Positions 35,461-47,433 of a stretch of 64,000 nucleotides of DNA are shown in pieces; positions within the stretch are counted from its first letter, which is position 1, and every line of letters starts with the position of its first letter. Below the pieces are notes generated by a model that was not told the origin of the DNA, did not search any database, and was given only the letters and a program-made list of their open reading frames with translations. A program made the position numbers and the translations under genes. This DNA is from Jiella sonneratiae (GTDB taxonomy: Bacteria; Pseudomonadota; Alphaproteobacteria; Rhizobiales; Rhizobiaceae), in contig NZ_JAFMPY010000005.1 in assembly GCF_017353515.1 (NCBI RefSeq), forward strand, positions 186,001-250,000, written 5' to 3'.

Positions 35461-35504
35461 GCAGGCCGGACCGAGTGGCACGGATGGAAGGGCGGGGCAC
35501 GCAG

Positions 35505-36614
35505 ATGACGGCATTCGAGGGCAACGGCATGTCGGCCGCGAGCGGGCCGCGGCCGTCGGCCGGCGAGGGCGCTCCGGCGGCCTTCAGCACCGCGGCGCCG
35601 CGACTCGACGAGGCCGAGATCGCAGCGCTCCTTTCGACACGATACGGCATCGAAGGCGCGGCTTCGGCGATGGCGAGCGAGCGCGACCTGACGCTGTCGA
35701 TCAGGGCGACAGACGGCGAGCGCTACGTCCTCAAGGTCGCCAATGCCGCCGAGAATGTCGCGGCGATCCGCTTCCAGAACGCCGCCCTCGTCCACCTGGC
35801 GACGGCTGCCCCGGATCTGCCGGTCTCGCGGCTGGTGCCGACACGCTCGGGCGAAGCGGATTTCTTCTTCGAGGCCGGCGGCGGTCGCCATCTCGTCCGG
35901 CTGCTGACGTTCCTTCCGGGTCGGCCGCTGGCCGAGGCCCGCCGCACCGCCGCCCAGGCCGGGGCGATCGGCGCGCTGCTCGGCGAGCTGGCCCGCACCC
36001 TGCGGGATTTCGGCCACGCCGCGCCCGCCGGCGACAATCTCTGGGACATGCAGGGCGCTGCGCGGCTCCTCGATCTGACGCCGGCGATCGACGACGCCGG
36101 GCTGCGCCGGGCGGTCGAGGCGATCCTCGTGCGCTTTCGCGACGAGGTGGCGCCGGCGAGCCTGAGGATCCATCGTCAGATCGTCCACAACGACTTCAAC
36201 CCGTCGAACCTTCTCGTCGCCGCCGAGGATCCGGAGCGCCTTTCCGGCATCCTCGACTTCGGCGACATGGTGGAGGCGCCGCGGATCTTCGACCTCGCCG
36301 TCGCCGCGGCCTATCACGTGCCGGCCGACGGGCCGCCCTTCGACCCGATCGCCCGGCTCGTCGCCGCCTATCACGCCGCCTTTCCGCTCGATGCCGCCGA
36401 GATCGCGCTGATCCCCGACCTCGTCGCGACGCGCCATGCCATGACCGTCGCGATCAGCGCCTGGCGGGCGAAGCGGCATCCGGAAAACGCCGCCTACGTG
36501 CTGCGCAACCGCGCGGTCGCGGTGCGGGGCATCACGCGCCTCGTCGGCGAGCCGCGCGCGGCCTTCGTCGCCGCTCTTTCGGCCGCCTGCGCCGGCGAAC
36601 CGGCGCCGGGCTGA
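35505..36614 (+). CDS. aminoglycoside-phosphotransferase-fold kinase, hydroxylysine-kinase-like
   Basis: A 369-residue APH-type kinase. The catalytic loop is HNDFNPSNLL (His228, Asp230, Asn235) and the metal-binding loop is ILDFGDM (Asp251). The ATP-binding Lys is probably in RYVLKVAN near residue 75. Proteins of this type paired with AGXT2L enzymes phosphorylate 5-hydroxylysine or related amino alcohols (hydroxylysine kinase, HYKK). The ATG at 35505 follows GGGCGGGG; ATGs at 35484 and 35529 are in frame. It ends 9 bp from the convergent helicase gene, leaving no room for a terminator. Confidence 0.85.
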   Translation: MTAFEGNGMSAASGPRPSAGEGAPAAFSTAAPRLDEAEIAALLSTRYGIEGAASAMASERDLTLSIRATDGERYVLKVANAAENVAAIRFQNAALVHLATAAPDLPVSRLVPTRSGEADFFFEAGGGRHLVRLLTFLPGRPLAEARRTAAQAGAIGALLGELARTLRDFGHAAPAGDNLWDMQGAARLLDLTPAIDDAGLRRAVEAILVRFRDEVAPASLRIHRQIVHNDFNPSNLLVAAEDPERLSGILDFGDMVEAPRIFDLAVAAAYHVPADGPPFDPIARLVAAYHAAFPLDAAEIALIPDLVATRHAMTVAISAWRAKRHPENAAYVLRNRAVAVRGITRLVGEPRAAFVAALSAACAGEPAPG

Positions 36615-36623
36615 CGCTCCGGA

Positions 36624-39600
36624 TCAGGCCGGCAGTGCCGGTTCGGCCTCGCGGTCGAGACGGTCGAAGGCCTCGTAGATGTCGGTCGTCGTGAAGGTCA
36701 CCTCGCTGCCTTCCGGCGTGCCGCGAAACCGCGGCAGGGCCGGCGCCGATCCGGCTGTCAGCCGCCGGTCGACGCCGACGCCGGACTGGCGCTCGACCTC
36801 GCCGAGGACGATGCCGTCGCGGCGCACCTCGAAGAGGCCGGGCAGGACCTCGTAGACGTCGAGATGGCGGCGGCGGATGTGCCGGCCGCGCGGCGGCGGC
36901 GGGGTTTCCCCGGCCGCGACGGCGGATGCCGGAGAGACTGCGGCCGGCGGCGGCTGCGGCGCTCCGGATGCCGCGGGATCGTCGTCCGGCGCCGCCTCCA
37001 GACATTCGGAAGGCGGAGGCATTTCCGCCTCCCCGACTGCCGCATCCGAAGCCGGCGCGCTCACCGGATCGACCTCTGCCGGCCCATCCGCGGCCGGGGC
37101 CTCCTCCGCTTTGGCTGCGACGAACGCCGCCGGCCGGCTGGAATCGACGAAGGCCTTCCGGCTGTCGAGGAAGCCGACCAGCTTTGCCGCCTCGCCCTCC
37201 GGATCGGCGTACCAGTCGGTGGACCAGACCCGCCAGATCGACCAGCCGAGCCCTTCCAGCACCTGCTGGCGGATGATGTCGCGGTCGCGGACGGTCAGCC
37301 CGGTGTGGAAGGGCGCGCCGTCGCACTCGATCCCGGCGATGAAGACGCCCGGATCGTCCGGGTGGCGCACGGCAAGGTCGATGCGGAAGCTTTCGACGCC
37401 GATCTGGTGGGCCACCTCGTAGCCGGCGGAAGCGAGCCTTGCCGCGACGAACTCCTCGAACGGGCTTTCCGCATCTCCCGCCTCGGCGTCGTCGTAGACG
37501 GCGCCGCCGCGGGCATAGTCGAGGAAGCCCTTGAACACCTTGACGCCGCGCGAGGAGGTGGCGGTCGGCACGATGTCGCCGGTCTTCAGGGAGGTGACGA
37601 CGATCATCGCCCGTTTCGCCCGGGTGAACAGGACGTTGAGCCGCCGGTGGCCGGCCGCGCGGTTGATCGCGCCGAAGTTCTGCTTCGGCCGCTGGCCGGG
37701 CTCGGCCGGGCCGAACAGCGTCGAGATGACGATGACGTCGCGCTCGTCGCCCTGGACGTTTTCGAGGTTCTTCACGAACACCGGCTCGACCGTCTTCTCC
37801 CAGCGCTCGACATAGGCGCGGACGATCGGATCGCTCGCCGCCAGCCGCTCGAACTCGGCATTGATCAGGTCGCGCTGCTTGAGGTTCATCGTCGCGATGC
37901 CGAGCGACAGGTCGCGGCCGGTCTCGGCCGCCTCGTAGATCAGCCGGCGCGCCTCGTCGATGACCCGCTCGGCCTCGCGCGGGTTGACGTTGGCCTGATA
38001 GATCCCGTCGATCTCGATGGCGCGGACGCCGGAGAGCCCGTCTTCGCTGGCCGCCGGGAAGATCACCAGCTCGCGGTCGTAGAACTCGCGGTTGGAGAAG
38101 GCGATCAGCGCCGGGTGCTGCGAGCGGTAGTGCCAGCGCAGCCGCCGCTTGTGCGGCAGGCGCCCGCTGGCGAGGTCGAGGACGCTCTCGGCGAGGTCGG
38201 CCGCCCCCGCGTCGTCGTCGCCGTCCCCGTCGCCGTCGCTCTGGGCGGCGAAGAAGTCGGTCGGCGGCAGCTGCTTCTGGTCGCCGACGATCACCGACTG
38301 GCCGCCGCGGGCGAGGGCGCCGACGGCGAATTCCGGCTTCATCTGCGAGGCCTCGTCGATGACGACGAGGTCGAATTCGAGCGTGCCCGGCGGACCGTAC
38401 TGGGCGAGCGCGTGCGGGCTCATCATCAGCACCGGCTTCAGCGCCTGCAGCGCCCTTCCGGCCCGCTGGACGAGCTGGCGGATCGGGACGTGGCGCTTCT
38501 TCTTACCGACCTCGTTGGTGATCAGCGCCAGCTGCGTGTGGGTGCCGACCGGCCCGGAATCGTTGCCCCAGGGCGCCTTGCGGGCCCGGGCCCTGGCGAC
38601 GGCGAGGACGTTTTCCGCCTCCAGCCGGTAGATCTCCGTCTCGGCGTCCCGGAAGCGGCCGCGCGCCGTGTCGAGCCGGCCGGTGGTCGTGCGCCGGATC
38701 GGCGAGGCGGGGTCGTCGAAGATCCCTTCCAGCGCCTGCTGGCAGCGCAGCAGCGACAGGATCTCCGGCAGCGCGGCGAGCGGCATGCCCGCCGCAGCCT
38801 GCGCCTCGTAGAGCGCAAGGACGCCGGTGGCCGCGGCCTCTTCGAGATAGCGTTCGAGGCTGGCATGGAGTTTCAGCCCCTCGGAATCGGCGAGCGCCGC
38901 GTCGAGACGCTCGCGCCGCGTCGCGATCGCCGCTTCCGCCGCAATCGGCTGGAAGCTCGCGCCGAGCCGGGCGCAAAGCGGGGTGCACGCGGCGTCGAGC
39001 GCGGCCAGCCGGGCGGCGAGCTGTGCCGCGTTCGCCGTCAGCTCGCGCACCGCGGCGAGGCGCTTGGCGCCGTCCTCGGCAGGTCCCGTGCCGAAAAAGG
39101 CGCGGAGGGGCGGCGCCTCTGCCGCCTCGATTGCAGTGCGCGCGCCGTCCGGATCTGCGGCCGCCGCTTCCACCGCCGACCGCTGCTCGGGGCCGAGTTC
39201 GGCAAGGAGCGCCGCGATCCCGCTTTCGATCGCGGCGAGGCGCCCGGAAAGCCGTGTCTCACCATCGAGGAGGAGGGCATCCGACACGACGCCGAGCCGC
39301 TCCGCCTCGGCGGCGAGGTCGTCATAGTCGCGGGCGCGGCCGCCCAGCCCTTCCGCCAGCGCCAGCAGCGCGGCGCCGTCGCTCAGCCGCTCGACGAGGG
39401 CAGCCTCTTCATCCGACATCACCTCGGCTTCGAGATCGGCGGCCGGAATGCCGAGCGCCGCACGCAACAGGTGGTCGGCGCCGCGGCGCTGGAGATGGGC
39501 CGCGACCTCTTGGAGACAGGCGTCCGCCTCGTCGATGACGGCGAAATCGGTCTGCGGTCCGCGCCAGTCTGTCCCGAACGCGGCGATCCCCTGCTCGTCG

Positions 39601-42272
39601 GCGAGGATCCCCGCCCATTCGTCGCTCGTCGCGGCGGTCTCGAAGAGCAGCTTCTGCAGCCGATCCCGGTCGTCGACGCCCGGAGCGAGCGTCCGGGCGC
39701 GGGCAAGCGCCCTCTTGAAGTCGCCGCCGAACAGCCGGGCGACCATGCCGGCACCGCCGATCGTCTCGCCGATCTCGCGCAGTTCCCGCGAAGAAACCGC
39801 CGAGGCGGCACCGACGTCGACGGTCCCGGCAAGCCGTCGCAGCTCGGCCTCGACCTTGCGCGAGCGTTCGGCGAGGGCTTCGAGATGGTCGCGCCGGCGA
39901 CGGTTGGCAATATGGAGCATGAGGTCCCACGCCCGCGCGCCGGAGCGCCGGCGGATCGCCGCGAGCCCGGCGAGCGTGCGGGCGCTGCCGGCGACGGCGG
40001 GAAGATCCTCGCCGAAGGCGGCAAAGCGCCGGCGGAGCCTGGCGTCGAGCGTTGCGAGGAGCCTCGCATCCTCGCCTGCCGTCAGGGCCTTGCGCCGCAG
40101 ATCGGCGATCGAGGTCCGGGCGAAGCCGAGCCCGGCGAGGCGATCCTCCAAAGCGGCGAGCCTGCCGGGATCGGCAAGACCGTCCCCGACTGCGGCGGCG
40201 CGCTCGCCGGAGAGGTCGGCGAGCCTTTCCGCCCGCGCCAGGACTTCGGCGTCGAGGCGATGGGAAAAGGCGAAGCCGGCGAGCCGGTCGTCCGCCGCAA
40301 GCCGCACGGCGGCGATCCCGTCGCAGAAGGCGGCGAGGGCCGCGGCGGCTTCTTCCGTGAGCGACCTCCCGTCGGCGGAAGGGCCGAGCGCCGCGACGGC
40401 GTCGACGACGGCGCCGAGCATCGGCGCGAGACCTTCGCCGAGTTCGGCAAGGAGCGCCTCCTGCTGGTGCGGCTGGACCGGCAGCCCGCGGGCGGCGTGC
40501 CAGGGGCTTACCGCAAGGCCGTCCAGCCGCTCCTCCACCGCCGTCGCCGCGGCGGCGAGTTCGCGCAGCGTGTCGCCGGCGTCGCGGAACATCGTCTCGC
40601 CCCGAAGCTCGAGCCCGGCGGCGAGCCCGGGCCGGATCGTCTCGGCCATGCGTCCGGCCAGCTTGCGACGAAGGGCGGTCTCCTGCCAGATGAGCTGCCA
40701 GACGGTTCCGTCGTGGCCGTCCGGCCGCTTCTGCAGCGCGGCGTGATAGTCCCGGAGCAGCCCGCTCTCGCGCTGCTGCTCGGCACGCAGGCCGTCGAGG
40801 CGGGGCGGCGTCTCCCGGCGGTTTTCGATCGCCGCGGCGAGCGAGGCCATCACCTCCGGCTTCGAGGTCTTCTCCGAATGCAGTTCGAGCAGCGTCGGCC
40901 CGAGGCCGCGCTCCTCCAGCCGCTTGGCGACAGCCTCCAGCGCGGTGCGCTTTTCGGCGAGGAACAGCACGCGCTTGCCGGCGCCCGTCGCCGCGGTGAT
41001 GAGATTGGCGATGGTCTGGCTCTTGCCGGTACCGGGCGGCCCCTCGACGACGAGGTCCTTGCCTTCCATCGCGTCGAGAATCGCCGAATGCTGCGAGACG
41101 TCGGCCGGCATGACCAGCGGCGGCACGCGGGCGCGCCACGCCGCGTCCTCGATCGGATGGTCGACGCCGAAGCTCGAGGCGCCGCCTTCCGTCGCGAGGC
41201 CGCCGAGGAGCCGGGCGAGGCCCGGATGCCGGACGAGGCCTTCCCCGGGCCAGATCGCCTCGTCGAGATCGGCCCACAGCCCCATGCGCGGGAAGGGGAA
41301 GACCGCGATGGTGACGAAGCGCCGCAGCTTCAGGAGCTTCTGGCCGGCGAGCGCCGGCGCCAGCCGCGCGAAATAGCCCTCCGGCGTCTCGTCCTCGCCG
41401 GCCTCGGGCAGGACGACGCCGTGGTCGCGCTTCAGGAGTTCGGCGAGCGCGAGATTGACCGTCAGCTCCGCCTCCGGCGCGCTCGCCCAGAAGCGGTAGC
41501 TGCCGCCGACGATCCGCCGCCTGAGACCGAGCGGCATGGTCAGGAGCGGCGCGTGGTAGGGCCCGGCCGACGGCTGCTTCGGATCGGCCCATTCGACGAA
41601 GCCGAAGGCGATCTGCAGCGTGTGGATGCCGGTCTCGTTCTCGAGCGTGCGGTTGCGGTCGAAGATCGTGCGCAGGCGCCGCTCGGCCTGCGACCTGGTC
41701 AACAGGATGCGGATCCTGTCGTCGCCGAGATGGGCCGGCGCCGCGGCGTCGAGCTCCGGGTCGGCGGGCGGCGCGAGCCGGACCTCGAAACTCGGGTCGA
41801 AGCCGTTCGCCCGGGCGAGTTCGGCGATGTCGAGCTTCCTGCCGCCGTCGAGCCTCGGCAGCGCCAGCGAGGCACGCACGCGGTGGCGCAGCGCCTCGTC
41901 GGCCTCGGCGAGCTTCTCGGTGTCGGCCTCGGCCTCGCCGAGTTCCGCCGTCGCGGCGAGATAGGTCTCGTCGGTGAGCCTTGCGATCGCCATGGCGTTC
42001 TGGAAGGCTTCGGTGCGCTCGTCGGCCGGCTCGCTGTCCGGATCGGGCAGCGGCTCGAATTCCATCTCCCCCGCCCGCAGGCGCGCCAGCAGCACATCCG
42101 GCAGTTCGTCGACGACGCGCACGAAGGCGCCGCCCCGCGAGTGGCGGAAGTTGAGGAGCCCGTTGCGGCGGGTCAGGTCGAGCAGCTTCTCGCGCAGCCG
42201 CTCGATCTCGCGGCGCTGGAAGGCGACGTCGATCGCCTCGGCCTCGCGGTTCGGTTCTGTGGCTGAATCCAT
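36624..42272 (-). CDS. giant DUF4011-helicase-Vsr protein (Hhe-like), candidate anti-phage defence
   Basis: A 1,882-residue protein. Order: DUF4011 N-terminal region (LREKLLDLTRRNGLLNFRHS near 22-41); superfamily-1 helicase with Walker A VVEGPPGTGKSQT near 405, a long helical insertion (about 450-1,250) rich in Ala, Leu and Glu, Walker B LVVIDEASQMK near 1,300, DQKQLPPTDFF near 1,333 and a VIVISTLFGP segment near 1,510; a Vsr/REase-like nuclease near 1,600-1,710 (SPFEEFVAARL, RIDLAV, GIECDGAPFH); and a C-terminal region with Pro-Ala-rich linker. In the Hhe system a single protein of this layout protects against phage. No partner gene is adjacent; the neighbours are metabolic. ATG 42272 is chosen over one at 42326. 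Confidence 0.85.
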   Translation of the reverse strand: MDSATEPNREAEAIDVAFQRREIERLREKLLDLTRRNGLLNFRHSRGGAFVRVVDELPDVLLARLRAGEMEFEPLPDPDSEPADERTEAFQNAMAIARLTDETYLAATAELGEAEADTEKLAEADEALRHRVRASLALPRLDGGRKLDIAELARANGFDPSFEVRLAPPADPELDAAAPAHLGDDRIRILLTRSQAERRLRTIFDRNRTLENETGIHTLQIAFGFVEWADPKQPSAGPYHAPLLTMPLGLRRRIVGGSYRFWASAPEAELTVNLALAELLKRDHGVVLPEAGEDETPEGYFARLAPALAGQKLLKLRRFVTIAVFPFPRMGLWADLDEAIWPGEGLVRHPGLARLLGGLATEGGASSFGVDHPIEDAAWRARVPPLVMPADVSQHSAILDAMEGKDLVVEGPPGTGKSQTIANLITAATGAGKRVLFLAEKRTALEAVAKRLEERGLGPTLLELHSEKTSKPEVMASLAAAIENRRETPPRLDGLRAEQQRESGLLRDYHAALQKRPDGHDGTVWQLIWQETALRRKLAGRMAETIRPGLAAGLELRGETMFRDAGDTLRELAAAATAVEERLDGLAVSPWHAARGLPVQPHQQEALLAELGEGLAPMLGAVVDAVAALGPSADGRSLTEEAAAALAAFCDGIAAVRLAADDRLAGFAFSHRLDAEVLARAERLADLSGERAAAVGDGLADPGRLAALEDRLAGLGFARTSIADLRRKALTAGEDARLLATLDARLRRRFAAFGEDLPAVAGSARTLAGLAAIRRRSGARAWDLMLHIANRRRRDHLEALAERSRKVEAELRRLAGTVDVGAASAVSSRELREIGETIGGAGMVARLFGGDFKRALARARTLAPGVDDRDRLQKLLFETAATSDEWAGILADEQGIAAFGTDWRGPQTDFAVIDEADACLQEVAAHLQRRGADHLLRAALGIPAADLEAEVMSDEEAALVERLSDGAALLALAEGLGGRARDYDDLAAEAERLGVVSDALLLDGETRLSGRLAAIESGIAALLAELGPEQRSAVEAAAADPDGARTAIEAAEAPPLRAFFGTGPAEDGAKRLAAVRELTANAAQLAARLAALDAACTPLCARLGASFQPIAAEAAIATRRERLDAALADSEGLKLHASLERYLEEAAATGVLALYEAQAAAGMPLAALPEILSLLRCQQALEGIFDDPASPIRRTTTGRLDTARGRFRDAETEIYRLEAENVLAVARARARKAPWGNDSGPVGTHTQLALITNEVGKKKRHVPIRQLVQRAGRALQALKPVLMMSPHALAQYGPPGTLEFDLVVIDEASQMKPEFAVGALARGGQSVIVGDQKQLPPTDFFAAQSDGDGDGDDDAGAADLAESVLDLASGRLPHKRRLRWHYRSQHPALIAFSNREFYDRELVIFPAASEDGLSGVRAIEIDGIYQANVNPREAERVIDEARRLIYEAAETGRDLSLGIATMNLKQRDLINAEFERLAASDPIVRAYVERWEKTVEPVFVKNLENVQGDERDVIVISTLFGPAEPGQRPKQNFGAINRAAGHRRLNVLFTRAKRAMIVVTSLKTGDIVPTATSSRGVKVFKGFLDYARGGAVYDDAEAGDAESPFEEFVAARLASAGYEVAHQIGVESFRIDLAVRHPDDPGVFIAGIECDGAPFHTGLTVRDRDIIRQQVLEGLGWSIWRVWSTDWYADPEGEAAKLVGFLDSRKAFVDSSRPAAFVAAKAEEAPAADGPAEVDPVSAPASDAAVGEAEMPPPSECLEAAPDDDPAASGAPQPPPAAVSPASAVAAGETPPPPRGRHIRRRHLDVYEVLPGLFEVRRDGIVLGEVERQSGVGVDRRLTAGSAPALPRFRGTPEGSEVTFTTTDIYEAFDRLDREAEPALPA

Positions 42273-42419
42273 CACGCTGTCTCGATTCGGGCTGCCGGCG
42301 TCATGCAACCGTAGGACAGGCCGCACGGCCTTGAGAAGAGGCGCGGTTGCACGGCCTCCTCCGGCTCGCGGCCCGGTCCTCTGCCGCGTGCCCCGGCCGC
42401 ACGGGCCTCGACAGCCGGG

Positions 42420-44578
42420 TCAGGCCGAAAGCCGCTCGGCGCTGCGCGCATTGCGGCGCTTTCCCTCGAGCACGCCGAGGACGGCGAGCGCCGCCTGCAG
42501 CACGTGCGTTCCGGGGCCGAAGATCTCCGCGACGCCGGCATCGTAGAGGGCGGCATAGTCTTCCGGCGGAATCACGCCGCCGCACAGGACGTGGATGTCC
42601 GGCCGCTGCTTCTCCTTCAGGGCCTCGACGAGTTCGGGGACGAGCGTCAGGTGGCCGGCGGTGTGGGAGGAGATGCCGACGAGGTCGACCCCCTTCTCGA
42701 TCGCGAGATTGGCCACCTCTTCCGGCGTCTCGAACAGCGGGCCGAGATGGACGGTAAAGCCGAGATCGGCGAAGGCCGTGGCGATCACCTTGGAGCCGCG
42801 GTCGTGGCCGTCCTGGCCGAGCTTGGCGACGAGGATCGACGGGCTGCGGCCCTTGGCCTTCGCATGGTCGGCGACGCGCTGGCGGATCGTCTGAAATTCC
42901 GGATCGCCCTCGTGGGCGGCGGCGAAGACCCCGGAGATCAGCGAGGTGGAGGGCGCGTGCCTGCCGCCGAAACCCTGCTCCATCGCCTGGCTGATCTCGC
43001 CGAGGCTCGCCCGCGCCCGCGCCGCCTCGACCGCGGCGGAAAGGAGGTTGCCCTCCTTGCCGGCCGCACAGTCGCGAAGCGCGGCAAGGGCGGCGTCGCA
43101 GGTTTCCCGGCTGCGCGAGCGCCTGACCTCTTCGAGCCGCGCGACCTGCGACCTGCGGACGGCGGCCGTGTCGATCTTCAGGATGTCGATCGGCGCCTCC
43201 TCTTCCAGCCGGAAGCGGTTGACGCCGACGACGACGTCCTCGCCCTTGTCGATCCGCGCCTGGCGCAGCGCCGCGGCCTCCTCGATGCGGCGCTTCGGCA
43301 GGCCGTCCGCGACGGCCTTGGTCATGCCGCCCGCCGCCTCGATCTCCGCGATCAGCGCTGAGGCCTTGTCGCAGAGCTCCTTCGTCAGCGCCTCGACGTA
43401 ATAGGAGCCGCCGAGCGGGTCGACCACCCTCGTCACGCCGGTCTCGTTGGAAAGGATCAGCTGGGTGTTGCGGGCGATGCGGGCCGACATGTCGGTCGGC
43501 AGCGCGATCGCCTCGTCGAAGGAATTGGTGTGCAGCGACTGCGTCCCGCCGAGCACCGCCGACATCGCCTCATAGGCGGTCCGCACGATGTTGTTCATCG
43601 GGTCCTGCTCGGTCAGGGAGACGCCCGAGGTCTGGCAGTGGGTCCTCAGCATCTTCGAGCGCTCGTCTTTGGCGCCGAAGTCGCTCATGATCTTCGCCCA
43701 CATCTGCCGCGCGGCGCGCAGCTTGGCGACCTCCATGAAGAAGTTCATGCCGATGCAGAAGAAGAAGGAGAGGCGGCCCGCGAAGCGGTCGACGTCGAGG
43801 CCCCGCGCCGTCGCCGCCCGGACGTATTCCATGCCGTCGGCGAGGGTGTAGGCGAGCTCCTGGGCGAGCGTCGCCCCGGCTTCCTGCATGTGGTAGCCGG
43901 AGATCGAAATGGAGTTGAAGCGCGGCATCTCCGCGGCCGTGTAGGCGATGATGTCGGCGACGATCCGCATCGAGGGCTCGGGCGGATAGATGTAGGTGTT
44001 GCGGACCATGAACTCCTTCAGAATGTCGTTCTGAACGGTTCCGGTCAGCCGCGACTTGTCGACGCCCTGCTCCTCCGCCGCGACGATGAACATCGCGAGG
44101 ACGGGAATGATCGCGCCGTTCATCGTCATCGACACGCTCATCTCGGAGAGCGGGATGCCGTCGAAGAGGATCTTCATGTCCTCGACGCTGTCGATGGCGA
44201 CGCCCGCCTTGCCGACGTCGCCGGCCACCCGCGGATGGTCGGAATCGTAGCCGCGATGGGTGGGCAGGTCGAAGGCGACGGAAAGGCCCTTCTGGCCCGC
44301 CGCGAGATTGCGCCGGTAGAAGGCGTTGGACTCTTCCGCCGTCGAGAAGCCGGCATACTGGCGGATCGTCCAGGGCTGGCCGGCATACATCGTCGCGCGG
44401 GGGCCGCGGGTGAAGGGCGGAACGCCCGGAAGCGCCCCGGCGGCCTCGGCCGGAAGATCGGCGGCGGTATAGAGCGGCTTGACGGCGATGCCCTCGGCCG
44501 TCTGCCAGGTCAGATCCTCGACCGGGCGGCCCTTCAGTTCCTTCGCCGCCAGATCGAGCCAGTCGCGCGGGGTCTCGC

Positions 44579-44582
<4 letters not shown>
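42420..44582 (-). CDS. mcm: methylmalonyl-CoA mutase (single-chain, B12-dependent)
   Basis: Converts (R)-methylmalonyl-CoA to succinyl-CoA with adenosylcobalamin. The 720-residue protein has the TIM-barrel substrate domain (about 30-550: [20 protein letters not shown] near 60, [15 protein letters not shown] near 150) and the C-terminal B12 domain with the cobalamin-ligating His593 in [13 protein letters not shown], then [12 protein letters not shown] near 640. It is the last step that returns propionyl-CoA carbon to the TCA cycle in the ethylmalonyl-CoA pathway. It overlaps the pccA stop as ATGA, so carboxylase and mutase are coupled. Also named mcmA or scpA. Confidence 0.96.
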
Positions 44583-46630
<2,048 letters not shown>

Positions 46631-47055
46631 ACCCGTTTCTCTCCCTTGCGAGGGACGGGCCTTGCCCCCCGGATGCTTCGTCTTATCCGCCTCAGGCCGG
46701 TTCCGTCACCATGCCCGCCTCATGCCTGATGCCTCATGCCGCGGGGCGAATGACCAACGCGCCTCCTGCCGGCTGCTTCCGGCAGGCCGACGCCACGCCG
46801 CCGCCTCGACGCCGGCGCGTCTCGAACATGCCTCTGCCCCACCGCGATACCACCCGCCCTTTGCAGAAAGCGCGCTGACCTCCGAAGCGGCGTCATTCTC
46901 GGGACGGTGCCCGAGAATGACGATGCGCTGGGGTCTGGCCTCTCTTTCGTCACGCTTTGCCAATCCCATCCCTTGCGGCGCAATGCCATGGAAGGGGCCG
47001 CTGCCTCGCCGGCTATCGGCCGGCAACAGACCACCTCAACCGGCAACCGAAATCC
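46631..47055 (-). other. 425-bp intergenic region upstream of pccA
   Basis: No gene found. It separates the small DUF gene group from pccA and should hold the pccA-mcm promoter. The main structure is a perfect 12-bp-arm palindrome at 46892-46921. The stretch at 46720-46745 contains three ATGCC-type short direct repeats (gcctcatgcctgatgcctc). Confidence 0.4.
46892..46921. repeat. perfect GTCATTCTCGGG palindrome, Hyphomicrobiales-type
   Basis: GTCATTCTCGGG at 46892-46903 and CCCGAGAATGAC at 46910-46921 pair perfectly over a 6-nt loop (ACGGTG). Intergenic palindromes with exactly these arms and variable loops are common in Rhizobium- and Bradyrhizobium-related genomes. It may act as a transcript 3' end or a stability hairpin for the upstream minus-strand genes, which end at 47056. 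Confidence 0.75.
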
Positions 47056-47433
47056 TCAAACCTCCAGCACCTCCTGAAACGCCTCCGGATAGCTTTTCCG
47101 CGCCACCTCCTCGTCGATCATCAGCATCGCCTCGTAGGAGGCCGGGTCGAACGGTTTTTCGGCCGGCACGATCTCGCGGTTGAACAGCCAGGAGATCCGG
47201 CCCGCGTCGAGATTGCCGCGCTCGAAGGGTTCGGGGCCGAACATGTGCCACAGCGCATGCAGGAAGGCGGCGTCGGCGAGCTTTTCCGTCGGCGTGCGAT
47301 CGTTGAAGCGCTTGCGCTCGATGATCTTCGTCGCGCCCTTCGGGTTGGCCCGCCGGACGGTGAACTGAAAGCCGGTGCCGGGCAGCCCGGACGGGATGCC
47401 GCGGTGCTTGGTCATGTCGGGCAGTTTCGCCAT
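47056..47433 (-). CDS. hypothetical protein linked to DUF2442/DUF4160 genes
   Basis: A 125-residue soluble, basic-to-neutral protein with no membrane helix or signal peptide. I recognise no family. It starts with its ATG inside the TAATG overlap with the stop of the DUF2442 gene, so it is surely part of that small operon. The middle segment FLHALWHMFGPEPF is the only strongly hydrophobic patch. A role as third partner of the small gene group is inference from position. Confidence 0.7.
   Translation of the reverse strand: MAKLPDMTKHRGIPSGLPGTGFQFTVRRANPKGATKIIERKRFNDRTPTEKLADAAFLHALWHMFGPEPFERGNLDAGRISWLFNREIVPAEKPFDPASYEAMLMIDEEVARKSYPEAFQEVLEV

Larger units (their letters stand above)
35108..35504. 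other. 397-bp divergent promoter region between phospho-lyase and kinase genes
   Basis: No gene seen. It contains two AT-rich operator-like sites (35363-35374 and 35450-35460). The part near the kinase is markedly less GC-rich than the coding sequence around it, fitting a promoter. Both divergent genes could be controlled from here, probably by the GntR protein encoded at 32910. Confidence 0.5.

Noticed and set aside
36864-42266. Plus-strand frame open for about 1,800 codons opposite the giant helicase gene
   Set aside because: In very GC-rich DNA antisense frames stay open. It shows no family motifs and repetitive charged sequence, whereas the minus-strand frame has complete helicase and nuclease motifs.
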